DNA of 59,641 nt from an uncultured Eubacteriales bacterium (GCA_902778995.1 CACYZW010000003.1:1-59641), one strand, 5' to 3'; positions 18,030 through 29,609 are shown, counted from the first letter of the stretch. Numbers and translations are program-made. The notes: generated by a model from the sequence alone, not told the origin.

Positions 18030-18071
18030 AAACGCCCCGGTCCTGCCGCGGGGCGGGCATGCGGGGCGTTT
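18030..18071 (-). terminator. Terminator of the merR-like gene
   Basis: AAACGCCCCG (18030-18039) pairs with CGGGGCGTTT (18062-18071). On the minus strand the stem ends in GTTTTC, 25 bp after the regulator stop codon. Confidence 0.7.
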
Positions 18072-18096
18072 GCGGCTGTGCCGCTTCTGCAGACGT

Positions 18097-18912
18097 CTAC
18101 CTTTTCTTCACCGGATAACAGATTTCAGTCACGAATTCATCGGGATTCTGCGTTTCGTGGGGGCTGACGTGGTAGATGTTGAACATCGGCCCGGCGGGCG
18201 CGTAGCCGTTCGCCTCCATCCACGCGATGACGGCGGCGTAGACCTCCGTGATCTGGGTATAGCTTCCCTGATAGGTGCAGCTTGCGACGGTCACCTCCGG
18301 CAGGGTGCGGAATTTCACGTGCGCCGTGTCAGGGTAGCTGCCCTTCACGGTCTTCCAGGCCATCATCTCCACGTTTTCTTCCTTGTATTCCCCGTCGAGA
18401 TAGGTCACCGCGCAGAGGCAGGGGTCGTCCTCCACCAGGTTCATCCGGCAGGTCTCTTCCGCCATCTTGCCCCATATCATCCCTTCGTCCTCGTAGCGGG
18501 GAAGGGTCATCTGTACGGTTGCGGCGTAGCGCTCGGGGATCGTCTTGATCGTAACGTTATAATTCATGCTCTCTTCCTTTCTCAGCCTCTTCCGGGCTGC
18601 GTCCAGAATCGTCAGCTTGCGCGCCGTATCCTGCGACAGGGCCTCCAATTCCCTCTGTCGCGCGGAAAAGAACCGCTCCATCTGTTCGCGGTCATCATAG
18701 ATGGCCAGGATTTTGACGATATCGGCGAGGGAAAAGCCCATGTCCTTCAGCGCCGCGATGCGGCCCGCCGTCGGGAGCTGATCCTCTCTGTAATACCGGT
18801 AATCCGTAAAGCGGTCGATTTCAGCCGGCTTCAAAAGGCCGATCTCATCGTAGTGGCGAAGCATCCTGACGCTGACCCTGGACAGCTTTGAAAATTCTCC
18901 GATTTTCAGCAT
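18097..18912 (-). CDS. MerR family regulator with GyrI-like effector domain
   Basis: A 271-residue activator of the BmrR/TipA type. Residues 1-70 are the MerR winged helix (MLKIGEFSKLSRVSVRMLRHYDEIGLL, then RYYREDQL), followed by a helical dimerisation segment to about 115. Residues 125-270 form a GyrI/effector-binding domain (INVTI-like start YNVTIKTIPERYAATV, end EFVTEICYPVKKR). Such proteins sense lipophilic cations or drugs and twist a promoter with a long spacer. Start at 18912 with AGGAGG. Its own promoter has a 19-bp spacer, as expected for a MerR target, so it probably controls itself. No efflux gene is adjacent. Confidence 0.88.
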   Translation of the reverse strand: MLKIGEFSKLSRVSVRMLRHYDEIGLLKPAEIDRFTDYRYYREDQLPTAGRIAALKDMGFSLADIVKILAIYDDREQMERFFSARQRELEALSQDTARKLTILDAARKRLRKEESMNYNVTIKTIPERYAATVQMTLPRYEDEGMIWGKMAEETCRMNLVEDDPCLCAVTYLDGEYKEENVEMMAWKTVKGSYPDTAHVKFRTLPEVTVASCTYQGSYTQITEVYAAVIAWMEANGYAPAGPMFNIYHVSPHETQNPDEFVTEICYPVKKR

Positions 18913-18952
18913 GGGGTACCTCCTGTCGCTGGTTCCTTGTGAGCTCAGGTAG

Positions 18953-18983
18953 ATTGTAATGCCTGCCACAGTGGGAGAGTCAA
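18953..18983 (-). promoter_or_regulatory. MerR-type promoter with 19-bp spacer
   Basis: Minus strand: TTGACT (18978-18983), spacer CTCCCACTGTGGCAGGCAT (19 bp), TACAAT (18953-18958). The long spacer with an internal dyad around CCACTGTGG is the hallmark of MerR-activated promoters, and TTGACTCTCCC resembles known BmrR-type sites. Confidence 0.75.
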
Positions 18984-19019
18984 GGGGCTGTTTTTATTTT
19001 TTTGGTTCTTCACGTTTTC

Positions 19020-19170
19020 TTGTGGAATATTGGGGAACTCCCTCAGTCATGCTGCGCATGCCAGCTCCCTCAAAGAGGGAGCCTTCAGGCAACGAAGGCG
19101 GTTATCCTGCCTCCCTCACCGAGGGAGGTGGCCGAACGCAGAGAGGCCGGTGGGAGTTTTCATTCCACAA
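19020..19170. repeat. Composite interspersed repeat (family D)
   Basis: The outer ends TTGTGGAAT (19020-19028) and ATTCCACAA (19162-19170) are inverted repeats. Inside are AGCTCCCTC...GAGGGAGCC and GCCTCCCTC...GAGGGAGG hairpins plus GGCCGAACGCAGAGAGGCC. Similar CTCCCTC/GAGGGAG elements are common between genes of gut Clostridia (from memory). Looks like a small non-coding mobile repeat. Confidence 0.65.
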
Positions 19171-19280
19171 CTCTCCGTGAAGAGCCTTTTTTTTGTTGGA
19201 TCGGCACCCAAATAGGTTACCTTTTCCCCCGGATAACTCCCCGGTCTGGCCATTCGGCCCATAAGCAGCCATATAATTTG

Positions 19281-19303
19281 CGCCTCCCTCGAAGAGGGAG
19301 GCG
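19281..19303. repeat. CGCCTCCCTC hairpin, solitary unit of family D
   Basis: CGCCTCCCTC / GAGGGAGGCG, a perfect 10-bp stem with a GAA loop, 27 bp after the one-domain ribF stop. It may serve as terminator of the long translation operon. Confidence 0.6.
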
Positions 19304-19330
19304 GATTGGGGGGCTTACAGGACAGAACCG

Positions 19331-19903
19331 TTACAGGGCGTCGCCCTCCGCCTCGATGCGCAGCAGCCGCCGGGCATGTCCGGTCTCCCCCGCCTCCAGC
19401 AGCTGCCGGATCCTGGTGGATGAACAGACGACATCGCCGTCCATCACCGGGGGCACGATCTCGGCGCGGTAGCCCAATTCCCCCGCCATCCGACGGATCA
19501 GCGCCGCGTTGCCGCGACCCTTCGCGCCAAAGGAATAGTTTTCGCCGACCACGATGGCCTTGACGCGCAGCTCGGCGACCAGCGAGCGCAGAAACGCCAG
19601 CGCATCGGTCGCGCCGTATCCCGGGGTAAAGGCCTGCACCAGCGCCCATTCCGCGCCCAGGCGCTCAAATTTCTTCAGGTTTTCATCCAGCGGCAGCAGC
19701 GCCTTCGGGGCCATCTCCGGGCACAGCACCGACAGCGGATGCCGGTCGAAGGTACAGACCACGCTCTGCGCCTCCAGCTCGCGGGCCAGCGCCACCGCCC
19801 GGCGAATCAGCGTCTGATGGCCGATGTGCACCCCGTCGAACATGCCCAGCGCCACCACGGCGCGGTCTCCCGTAAATTCAGTCGTGTCGTAAATGACCTT
19901 CAT
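19331..19903 (-). CDS. FAD synthetase (RibF adenylyltransferase domain only)
   Basis: A 190-residue protein equal to the N-terminal FMN adenylyltransferase domain of RibF: GMFDGVHIGHQTLI (nucleotide-binding HxGH-type motif), TFDRHPLSVL, VVGENYSFGAKGRG and SSTRIRQLLEAGE. Normal bifunctional RibF (about 310 residues) continues with a riboflavin kinase domain after LLGRPY; here the chain ends at LLRIEAEGDAL, just at the domain boundary, with repeat D following within 30 bp. It should still make FAD from FMN; riboflavin kinase must then be elsewhere. Last gene of the rimP operon, 4-bp overlap with truB. Confidence 0.87.
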   Translation of the reverse strand: MKVIYDTTEFTGDRAVVALGMFDGVHIGHQTLIRRAVALARELEAQSVVCTFDRHPLSVLCPEMAPKALLPLDENLKKFERLGAEWALVQAFTPGYGATDALAFLRSLVAELRVKAIVVGENYSFGAKGRGNAALIRRMAGELGYRAEIVPPVMDGDVVCSSTRIRQLLEAGETGHARRLLRIEAEGDAL

Positions 19904-20805
19904 GCTTTGTCTCCCGGTCTGTACAGCATGGCACGAAATTTCACGTCCCCGTTGGGCTGAGGCGCGCCGATGCCCGCAAATTCATCGTTCAGGTAGACCC
20001 GCACGGCCTCCGCCGCCGGCGCGGGACGGTCCAGCCACGCGGCTCTGAGCGGATTGCCATTGAGCACGGCGTGGCGCGCGCGCTCCCCCACCCGCACCTC
20101 GGGCAGGTGGGAAAGGGGCGCGTCCAGCGGAATCAGGGCCGATTCGAGCCGTCCCCCGGCGGCCAGCGCCTCCACCGCCTCCGGCGACAGCGCGTCCTCG
20201 ATGCGGAATATGCCCGCCGCCACCCTTTCCAGCGATTGCATGTGCGCCCCGCAGCCCAGCGCCCTGCCGATGTCGTGGCAGAGCGTGCGGATGTAGACGC
20301 CCTTCCCGCAGCTGATCCTCAGGACGTGAACGTCGCCACCCGCGTCCCCCAGGTATTCGACGGCGTCCACCCGACAGGGCCGGGGCTCCAGCGCGATTGC
20401 CTCGCCCCTGCGCGCCATCTGGTAGAGGCGCTTGCCGTCCCGCTTCAGCGCGGAATACATGGGCGGAACCTGCATGATGTTCCCGGTGAACCGGGGCAGC
20501 ACGGCGCGAATTTCCGCCTCCCCGGCGCATACCGGTCTTTCCGCGACGACGCGCCCCGTGGCGTCCTGGGTGTCGGTCTCCAGGCCCAGGCGGATGCGGG
20601 CCACGTAGACCTTCTGCTTGTCGATGATATAATCAAACAGGCGTGTGGCGGAGCCGACGCACACCGGTAGCACGCCGGAGGCTTCCGGGTCGAGGGTGCC
20701 GCCGTGCCCCACCGCCGTGTCCCTCGGCAGGCGCCTGCGCACGAAGACGACCACGTCCGACGATGTTCGCCCCGCAGGCTTGTTCAGGTTCAAAAATCCG
20801 TTCAT
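19900..20805 (-). CDS. truB: tRNA pseudouridine55 synthase TruB
   Basis: Makes pseudouridine 55 in the T loop of tRNAs. The 301-residue protein starts MNGFLNLNKPAGRTSSDVV and has GHGGTLDPEASGVLPV with the catalytic aspartate, plus PPMYSALKRDGKRLY and CGKGVYIRTLCHDIG. The C-terminal part is a PUA-like tail. The ATG at 20805 overlaps the end of nrnA (coupling); an in-frame ATG at 20823 is less likely. Confidence 0.94.
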   Translation of the reverse strand: MNGFLNLNKPAGRTSSDVVVFVRRRLPRDTAVGHGGTLDPEASGVLPVCVGSATRLFDYIIDKQKVYVARIRLGLETDTQDATGRVVAERPVCAGEAEIRAVLPRFTGNIMQVPPMYSALKRDGKRLYQMARRGEAIALEPRPCRVDAVEYLGDAGGDVHVLRISCGKGVYIRTLCHDIGRALGCGAHMQSLERVAAGIFRIEDALSPEAVEALAAGGRLESALIPLDAPLSHLPEVRVGERARHAVLNGNPLRAAWLDRPAPAAEAVRVYLNDEFAGIGAPQPNGDVKFRAMLYRPGDKA

Positions 20806-20806
20806 A

Positions 20807-21802
20807 TCATTCCGTTTCCGCATTCCGGTTGAGGGCCTCCCGGGCCATCGCCAGCGTCTTTTGCAGCGCCTCCTCCAGGGGCAGCTTCATAGACACCCCG
20901 GCGGCGCAGTCGTGTCCGCCGCCGCCCAGGGGGACGGCCACGTTTTTCGCCACGTTGAAGGGTTCCTTGGAGCGCAGCGACAGCTTCGTGCCCTCGGGCC
21001 GCTCCATCGCCAGCACGGCGACCTTCACGCCCATCATTTCAACCAGGTAGTTCACGATGCCCTCGCTGTCCTCCTTGTCTGCGCGGCAGTCGCGCAGCAT
21101 CTTTTGGGTCAGCCGCGCCCAGCTCAGCGTGCCGTCCGGGGACAGCTCCAGCCCCGCCAGCACGACGCCCAGCAGCTTGGTGCGCCCCACCGTCCGGGTG
21201 CGATAGAGCCTTTCGGTGATCCGCGCCACGTCCACGCCGGCCTCCAGGCAGCGGGCCGCCGCGCGCAGCGTCTGAGGCCGGGTGTTGGAATAGTTGAAGT
21301 GGCCGCTGTCGGTGGAAATCGCCACGAAAAGGCATTCGGCCATGGCCTCGTCCAGGTGAACGCCCAGCGCTTCGATCAAATCCACGACCAGTTCGCCCGA
21401 TGCGGCGGCCTCGCCGTCCAGCATGTAGAGTTGACCGAAACCCGGATTCGTAAAGTGGTGATCCAGCGCCGCCTGGTCGGGGCAGCTCTGAAACAGCGCC
21501 ATGCCCGCGTCCCCAAGCCGCTCGATCTCGGATACATCCACCGCCAGGGCGGTCTGCGGCACAAAGGGCAGCGGTTCTTCGGTATTCACGATGTTGTCAG
21601 CGCCGGGAAGCATTGCGTACAGCAGCGGTATGCCGTCGGGCAGACATACCACCGCGCGCTTGCCCATTGCGCGCAGGGCATGCCAAAGCGCCAGCGTCGA
21701 CCCGGTGGCGTCCCCGTCCGGCGAAACGTGGCCAAACAGCGCGATGTCCTCCCGCTTCCGCAGCCAGTCGGCCAGCTGCTCAATCGTCACTCTCTGGCTC
21801 AT
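20807..21802 (-). CDS. nrnA: DHH phosphoesterase, NrnA-type (nanoRNase / pAp phosphatase)
   Basis: A 331-residue DHH/DHHA1 enzyme that degrades 2-5 nt RNAs and pAp in Firmicutes. Motifs: FGHVSPDGDATGST (motif I, near 25), AVDVSE (II), LDHHFTNPGFG (DHH, III), ATSTDSGHF-like AISTDSGHFNYSN (IV), and the DHHA1 GGGGHDCAAG near 305. It overlaps rbfA by 23 bp, the usual order in Clostridia. Confidence 0.92.
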   Translation of the reverse strand: MSQRVTIEQLADWLRKREDIALFGHVSPDGDATGSTLALWHALRAMGKRAVVCLPDGIPLLYAMLPGADNIVNTEEPLPFVPQTALAVDVSEIERLGDAGMALFQSCPDQAALDHHFTNPGFGQLYMLDGEAAASGELVVDLIEALGVHLDEAMAECLFVAISTDSGHFNYSNTRPQTLRAAARCLEAGVDVARITERLYRTRTVGRTKLLGVVLAGLELSPDGTLSWARLTQKMLRDCRADKEDSEGIVNYLVEMMGVKVAVLAMERPEGTKLSLRSKEPFNVAKNVAVPLGGGGHDCAAGVSMKLPLEEALQKTLAMAREALNRNAETE

Positions 21803-22145
21803 CGACGTGGTGCTCCTTCAAAAGCTGGTTGATGTGGGCGGCGTATTCTATGTTGGTATCCAGCTCGAACAGTATCTCAGGCACGTAGCGCAGGTCCACC
21901 CGCCGACCCAGTTCCCGCCGGATGAAGCCCGACGCTTTTTTCAGCGCCGTCATCATATCCTTGCGCCTGTCCGCCTCGAGGATGCTGACCCGCACCTTGC
22001 AGTAGCGCAGATCGCGGGTGACCTCGCAGCGCACGATGGACCAGGTCCCGCCGATGCGCGGATCGTTCAGATCATCCCGTATGATGCTGTCGATGGCCTT
22101 GTGCACCTCCTGGGAGATGCGGTCTATTCTGTCAAAAGATGGCAT
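21780..22145 (-). CDS. rbfA: Ribosome-binding factor A
   Basis: A 121-residue KH-type factor for late 30S maturation. It has the SFDRIDRISQEVHKAI start, the DPRIGGTWSIV strand and the FELDTNIEYAAHINQLL end typical of RbfA. The 313-bp gap to infB upstream is unusually long for this operon and holds the infB terminator-like hairpin; the rest of that gap has no recognisable feature. Confidence 0.93.
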   Translation of the reverse strand: MPSFDRIDRISQEVHKAIDSIIRDDLNDPRIGGTWSIVRCEVTRDLRYCKVRVSILEADRRKDMMTALKKASGFIRRELGRRVDLRYVPEILFELDTNIEYAAHINQLLKEHHVDEPESDD

Positions 22146-22404
22146 TTGTCGTCCTCCATACTCGCGATAAATGGTGTCGTGTCAGTGGTGTCGTTGTGGT
22201 ACCCGCGTCGGCGCACAATCAAAGCGTAACCGGCATGCGGAGCCATGTTGCCTTTGCTTCGCATTGAAAACAACTCATGGTTTTCAAAAGCCCCTGTCCA
22301 ACCTATCTGTGCCTGTTTCTGACCGCACAGCCATCCATTCTAATCAATCCTATTATATCCAATAGGTCACAATAATTCAAGCAAAGTTTTATAGGATACA
22401 ATTA

Positions 22405-22439
22405 ACCGGCGGGTGTCCATATTGTGAACGCCCGCCGGT
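22405..22439 (-). terminator. Hairpin downstream of infB
   Basis: ACCGGCGGG (22405-22413) pairs with CCCGCCGGT (22431-22439). On the minus strand it is followed by TAATTGTAT, 20 bp after the infB stop. It may partly end transcription between infB and rbfA. Confidence 0.65.
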
Positions 22440-22459
22440 CTTGTTTATTCAATTCAAAG

Positions 22460-25171
<2,712 letters not shown>

Positions 25172-25231
25172 TCCCTCAATGCACCCCCGTACACTCTGTC
25201 TGGTCTTTAGCCCATGTAGTTCATCGGGCCT

Positions 25232-25546
25232 TTATGCTTCGCCGAATGGTTCGGCGGTTGATAACGCTATGATTCTCTCGGCCATGCGCGGTTCGGTGAC
25301 CACAGCGGCCATCCGCCCCGGCTTTCCGATGGCGTCGCCCAGCGCGTATTCGCCGGTGCGCAGCAGTGGAACGCCATGGCTCCTGCAGGCGTCGCCCAGC
25401 GCCTTGACGGCGTTTGGGGACGCCGCGCCGTCCAGCAGCGCCGCGCAGGCGCCGCCCCCGCGCACGGCCTGGACGCAGGCCTTTTCGCCGGTGATCAGCT
25501 TGCCCGCCCTGGCGCACAGGCCGAGCATGTTCAGCATGCGATCCAC
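25232..25546 (-). CDS. L7Ae-family RNA-binding protein YlxQ
   Basis: A 104-residue L7Ae/L30e/S12e-type protein: MLGLCARAGKLITGEKACVQAV start and a GVPLLRTGEYALGDAIGK segment. Family members bind kink-turn RNA. It lies between ylxR and infB, the normal position, with 5 bp after ylxR. Confidence 0.88.
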   Translation of the reverse strand: MDRMLNMLGLCARAGKLITGEKACVQAVRGGGACAALLDGAASPNAVKALGDACRSHGVPLLRTGEYALGDAIGKPGRMAAVVTEPRMAERIIALSTAEPFGEA

Positions 25547-25551
25547 GCGCC

Positions 25552-25836
25552 TCAGTCCTCCCCGGACGGCGGCACGATGCTGGCCTCGAGCTGATCGAAC
25601 ACCGCTTCGTCGATCTTCGCTTCCAGCGCCCGCTCCAGCGCCTTGCTCTTGCGGGCCTTACGGAAGCATTCGATCTGTCCGCAAATGTAGGCCCCGCGCC
25701 CCGGCGCCTTGCCGGTGCGATCGATGTGGGCCTCGCCCTCCTGGGGCTTCACCACGCGCAGCAGCTGGACCTTGGGCTTCATCTCGCGGCAGCCCACGCA
25801 CATGCGCATGGGAATCTTGCGCGGCTTGACGGGCAT
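25552..25836 (-). CDS. rnpM: YlxR/DUF448 protein (RnpM type)
   Basis: A 94-residue RNA-binding protein with [19 protein letters not shown] and [16 protein letters not shown], the two conserved segments (four cysteines) of DUF448. A homologue was shown to bind and regulate RNase P in B. subtilis (from memory). The ATG overlaps the nusA stop as TGATG, so the two are translationally coupled. Confidence 0.9.
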   Translation of the reverse strand: MPVKPRKIPMRMCVGCREMKPKVQLLRVVKPQEGEAHIDRTGKAPGRGAYICGQIECFRKARKSKALERALEAKIDEAVFDQLEASIVPPSGED

Positions 25837-26927
25837 CAGACTTCCTCCTGCGCCTCGGTCATGTGCATGGCCTCGGCTTCCACCTGACTCTGGCTCTTGA
25901 TGTCGATCTTCCAGCCGGTCAGCTTGGCGGCCAGGCGGGCGTTCTGCCCCTCCTTGCCGATGGCCAGCGACAGCTGGTTGTCGGGTACCACCACCGCGGT
26001 GGCCTTTTCCGCTTCGGAGACGAACACGCTGAGCACCCGGGCGGGGTTCAGGGCGTTGGCGATGTATTCCGCCGGGTCGTGGGACCAGCGCACGATGTCG
26101 ATCTTCTCGGTCTTCAGCTCGTTGACCACGTTCTCCACGCGCATGCCCCTGGGGCCCACGCAGGAGCCCACGGCGTCGATCAGCGGATCGGTGGACACCA
26201 CGGCCATCTTGGTGCGGTAGCCGGCTTCGCGGGCGATGGACTTGATCTGCACCACACCGGTGACGATCTCGGGCACCTCCAGCTCGAACAGGCGCTTCAC
26301 CAGGCCGGGATGGGTGCGGGAGACGAACACCTGCGGGCCGCGGCCCTGGCGGGAGACCTCCAGCACGTAGACCTTGATGCGGTCGTTGATGGCGAGCTCC
26401 TCGGTGGGCATCTGCTGGCTGGCCTCCAGAAGGCCCTCGGTGCGGCCCAGCTCCACATATACCTGCTTGTTTTCAACCCGCTGCACGATGGCGGTAAGGA
26501 TCTCGTTTTCCTTCTGGCTGTACTCGTCGTAGATCACGCCGCGCTCGGCCTCGCGCAGATGCTGCACGACCACCTGCTTGGCGGTCTGCGCCGCGATTCG
26601 GCCGAAATTCTTGGGCGTCACCTGCACCTCTACCAGATCGCCCAGCTCGTACTGAGGCTGTATGGCCCGGGCATCCTCCAGGGAAATTTCGCACTGGGGA
26701 TCCTCCACGGTCTCCACCACGGTCTTGCGGCTGAGCACCTCGACGCTTCCCTTTTGGGCGTCGATGGTGGCGCGGACGTTGGCGTTCTTGCCGAAGTTCT
26801 TTTTATATGCTGAAATCAGCGCGGCTTCGATCGCGCCGAAGAGTACGTCTTTATTGATGCGCCGTTCCTTGCTCAGGGCGTCGAGGGCGCTGAAAAACTC
26901 ATTGGAGTCGATTCCTCCGTTTGCCAT
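25836..26927 (-). CDS. nusA: Transcription elongation factor NusA
   Basis: Binds RNA polymerase and RNA and controls pausing and termination. The 363-residue protein has the N-terminal domain ([20 protein letters not shown]), an S1 domain ([13 protein letters not shown] ... [12 protein letters not shown]) and two KH domains ([36 protein letters not shown]). The C-terminal acidic repeats of proteobacterial NusA are absent, normal for Firmicutes. The start at 26927 ([11 protein letters not shown]) has AGGAGGAAT upstream; a longer in-frame extension overlaps rimP and is not credible. Confidence 0.95.
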   Translation of the reverse strand: MANGGIDSNEFFSALDALSKERRINKDVLFGAIEAALISAYKKNFGKNANVRATIDAQKGSVEVLSRKTVVETVEDPQCEISLEDARAIQPQYELGDLVEVQVTPKNFGRIAAQTAKQVVVQHLREAERGVIYDEYSQKENEILTAIVQRVENKQVYVELGRTEGLLEASQQMPTEELAINDRIKVYVLEVSRQGRGPQVFVSRTHPGLVKRLFELEVPEIVTGVVQIKSIAREAGYRTKMAVVSTDPLIDAVGSCVGPRGMRVENVVNELKTEKIDIVRWSHDPAEYIANALNPARVLSVFVSEAEKATAVVVPDNQLSLAIGKEGQNARLAAKLTGWKIDIKSQSQVEAEAMHMTEAQEEV

Positions 26928-26997
26928 GGCTGCATTCCTCCTGTTCCTTCTACCGCGTTCCGCGCGTCCGCCATCGACGCGCCGCGACGGGGTCTGT

Positions 26998-27507
26998 TTA
27001 TATTTGTGTCGGGGGCTGCTGCGCGGGCGCGTCGTCCTGCAGATCCTCCTCGTCGAATTCAATCAGCGGGCGCACGATGGCCACTTCCTTCAGCGGGAAG
27101 CGCAGCGTCTCGCCCGCCTCCGTGGCGATGACCACCTCGCCGTTCTCAAGGCCCGCCAGCTCGCCGGAAAACTGCTTGCCGCCGTTTACGGGGCGATAGG
27201 TCTTCAGCTCCACCACCGTGCCCTTGCAGCGTTCAAAATCCCTTTCGGTTCTGAGGGGACGGTCGGCGCCTGGGGATGAAACCTCCATGTAATCGTATTC
27301 CACCCGCTCCACCAGCGGCAATATCCTGCGGTGAAAGGCTTCGAGATCGTTCAGGGCAATGCCGCCGGGCTTTTCAACGTAGAAACGCAGAAAATGACCG
27401 GTCGGCTCCTTGACCAGCTCAGCGTCGACCAGCTCAACGTTCATTTCCGCGGCGATTTTCTGTGCAATTTCTCTGGCTTCCCTGACCGGCATCGATTTGC
27501 TCGGCAA
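26998..27507 (-). CDS. rimP: Ribosome maturation factor RimP (TTG start)
   Basis: About 169 residues, with EFVDAEL-like VELVDAELVKEPTGHFLRFYV, LNDLEAFHRRILPLVE, and MEVSSPGADRPLRTERDFER, the RimP signature. It acts in 30S assembly. The start is set by AGGGAGGGG lying 6-7 nt before TTG at 27507; the ATG at 27492 is about 20 nt from it. First gene of the nusA operon, whose leader of about 410 nt contains repeat B2. The C-terminal tail (DEEDLQDDAPAQQPP) is acidic and disordered. Confidence 0.9.
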   Translation of the reverse strand: MPSKSMPVREAREIAQKIAAEMNVELVDAELVKEPTGHFLRFYVEKPGGIALNDLEAFHRRILPLVERVEYDYMEVSSPGADRPLRTERDFERCKGTVVELKTYRPVNGGKQFSGELAGLENGEVVIATEAGETLRFPLKEVAIVRPLIEFDEEDLQDDAPAQQPPTQI

Positions 27508-27623
27508 CCAAACCCCTCCCTTTGGGCAATGGGCGCTACATAAATACAACGATTTCCATAGAAGCCCTGTGTCTCCGGCGAACCATGCGACGTCCGCCTG
27601 CGGCGACCCATCCGTGAACCGTT

Positions 27624-27779
27624 AAGGAAGCACTGCATCATCGGGTCGTGCAGTAACGGGATGAATTTCAGTCGATTGCAAGACGCCAATTTCGAAGGCC
27701 TGCTGGCGGCAAGTCGAGAAATCAGCAGGCGGCTGAAACTCAGCCGCTAATGCGCCATGCGCATTGTGCGGTGTTTCCC
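27624..27779 (-). repeat. Interspersed repeat family B, copy B2, in the rimP-nusA leader
   Basis: Homologous to B1 (17701-17836), with about 20 extra bases near 27690-27720. Both keep CCGCACA.TGCGCATGGCGCAT, a GCTGA...TCAGC palindrome and GCACGACxCGATxATGC. It lies downstream of the operon promoter. Confidence 0.75.
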
Positions 27780-27922
27780 TTGCAAATTTCAAAAACACAC
27801 CGCCGATGATCGGCGGTTGTTGACGGTTGACAGTGTTGCATGCGGCGGTAAATGCCGTTTTCGGAGCCACGCCTTGCTCGCCCTGCGCGACCAAAGGCGA
27901 GGCATTCCTCAATTCTTTTCCA

Positions 27923-27951
27923 TTATACCACGTTTTGCCGAATAATACAAC
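27923..27951 (-). promoter_or_regulatory. Promoter of the rimP-nusA-infB operon
   Basis: Minus strand: TTGTAT (27946-27951), 17-bp spacer, TATAAT (27923-27928), just past the murA stop. The same hexamers and spacing occur at 31603-31631. Confidence 0.7.
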
Positions 27952-27982
27952 CGGTTAAACCGCAGAAAAACGGCATAAAATG

Positions 27983-29278
27983 TTATATGTTCGGCAGAAA
28001 GGCGCCCATGGCTGTCGGTTTTTCCTCGCGTACGCGCTCGATGTGCGCCCCGAGGCTGCGGAGCTTTTCATCAAAGCGCTCATAGCCCCGCATGATGTAT
28101 TCCACGCCCGAAATCTCGGTAACGCCGTCGGCCATCAGCGCCGCGATCACCAGCGCCGCCCCGGCCCGCAGGTCGGTGGCGTTGACCCTCGCGCCCACCA
28201 GGCGCTCCACGCCGGTGATGATGGCGGTGGTCTCAATGACGCGGGAAATCGCGCCCATCTTCCGAAGCTCGTCCAGATAGCGGAAGCGGGATTCAAACAC
28301 CGTTTCCGTAACGATGCTGGTGCCGTTGGCGACGGTCAGCAGCGCGGCCAGCGGCTGCTGCAAATCGGTGGGAAAGCCGGGATAGCCCTGGGTCTTTACG
28401 TTCACAGACCGGAAGCTGCGGTTGCTGCGCACGTGGATGATGTCGTCCTCACTGGCGACATGCACGCCCATCTCCAGAAGCTTTGCGGAAAGGGCCTCCA
28501 TGTGGGTGGGTATGGTTCCGGTGATGATGACGTCCCCGCCCGTGGCCGCCGCGGCGATCATCAGCGTGCCCGTCTCGATCTGGTCGGGCACCACGGTATA
28601 ATTCGTGCCGTGCAGGTGTCTGCCGCCGCGTATGCGGATCACGTCGGTGCCCGCGCCCTTGACCACCGCGCCCATGCTGGACAGGAAGTTTGCCAGATCG
28701 ACGATATGAGGTTCCTTCGCCGCGTTGTGGATGCAGGTGGTGCCGCTGGCGCACACGGCGGTGAGCATACAGTTCACCGTCGCCCCGACGCTGGGCATTT
28801 CCAGGAAGATGTCGCCGCCTGTCAGCTCGTCGGCGGTGGCGACGATTACGCCGCCGGGCGTATCCACCTCCGCGCCCAGGATGCGCATGCCCTTCAGCGT
28901 CTGGTCGATGGGCCTCGGGCCGATGTCGCAGCCGCCCGGCAGGGGAACGCTGCAATGGCCAAACACGCCCAACAGCACCGGAGCGAAATAGTAAGAGGCG
29001 CGCATGCGGCTGGCCAGCTCGTAGGGCGGGTCATATTTGTCCGCAGTGCGCGGGTCGATGGTCATGACGTTATCCTTGAACTCCACCCGGGCGCCCAGGT
29101 ATCTGAGCATCTCCATGATGATATGTACGTCGTTGATATCCGGAACATTTTCTATCACGGAAGGGGAATCGCCCAACAGGGCAGCGGGAATGATGGCCAC
29201 CGCAGCATTCTTGCCGCCGCTGACCATGACCTCGCCCTCCAGGCGCGCACCGCCATAAATCCGCATTCTTTCCTTCAT
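27983..29278 (-). CDS. murA: UDP-GlcNAc 1-carboxyvinyltransferase MurA
   Basis: First committed enzyme of peptidoglycan synthesis; transfers enolpyruvate from PEP to UDP-GlcNAc. The 431-residue chain has SGGKNAAVAIIPAALL near 22, the active-site loop LPGGCDIGPRPIDQTLKGM with the fosfomycin-target cysteine near 117, and GYPGFPTDLQQPLAALL. Length normal. Start ATG with GGATGGAG upstream. It stands between the rimP operon and the fmdB-type gene. Confidence 0.95.
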   Translation of the reverse strand: MKERMRIYGGARLEGEVMVSGGKNAAVAIIPAALLGDSPSVIENVPDINDVHIIMEMLRYLGARVEFKDNVMTIDPRTADKYDPPYELASRMRASYYFAPVLLGVFGHCSVPLPGGCDIGPRPIDQTLKGMRILGAEVDTPGGVIVATADELTGGDIFLEMPSVGATVNCMLTAVCASGTTCIHNAAKEPHIVDLANFLSSMGAVVKGAGTDVIRIRGGRHLHGTNYTVVPDQIETGTLMIAAAATGGDVIITGTIPTHMEALSAKLLEMGVHVASEDDIIHVRSNRSFRSVNVKTQGYPGFPTDLQQPLAALLTVANGTSIVTETVFESRFRYLDELRKMGAISRVIETTAIITGVERLVGARVNATDLRAGAALVIAALMADGVTEISGVEYIMRGYERFDEKLRSLGAHIERVREEKPTAMGAFLPNI

Positions 29279-29351
29279 CTTAACTCCATCCGGTTCAACC
29301 GAAAATCATCGGTTCATAATCAAACCGCCCGAAGGGGCGTCAGTTGACGTA

Positions 29352-29561
29352 TCAGCGCCCGCAGCCGGCGCAGCCCTGGCAATTGCCGCCGCAGCTGCAA
29401 CCGCCGGCGGAAGTCCGGCCCAGAGATGACCACTTGCCCTCGTATACGCGGGCCACAGCGCCCCCGCATTTGGGGCAGCGCACCTCGTCCCTTGCGGACA
29501 CGGAGCGCAGCATATCGAACCGGTGGCCGCATTGCATGCACTTATAATCGTATACCGGCAT
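29352..29561 (-). CDS. FmdB-family zinc ribbon protein
   Basis: A 69-residue protein: MPVYDYKCMQCGHRFD ... VRCPKCGGAVARV, the CxxC/CxxC zinc ribbon of the FmdB/CxxC_CXXC_SSSS family, followed by a Gly/Cys-rich tail (GGCSCGGNCQGCAGCG) with extra cysteines that could bind another metal. GGAGGAAAC precedes the ATG at 29561. It has its own promoter. Role unknown. Confidence 0.85.
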   Translation of the reverse strand: MPVYDYKCMQCGHRFDMLRSVSARDEVRCPKCGGAVARVYEGKWSSLGRTSAGGCSCGGNCQGCAGCGR

Positions 29562-29609
29562 GTTTCCTCCGGCGCGCAAAAACAGCGCTATATTTCTATC
29601 GCTTACTCT

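Noticed and set aside
27622-27912. A 96-residue minus-strand frame in the rimP leader.
   Set aside because: It runs through repeat B2, starts with TTG without a binding site and has no homology; leader RNA is more likely.
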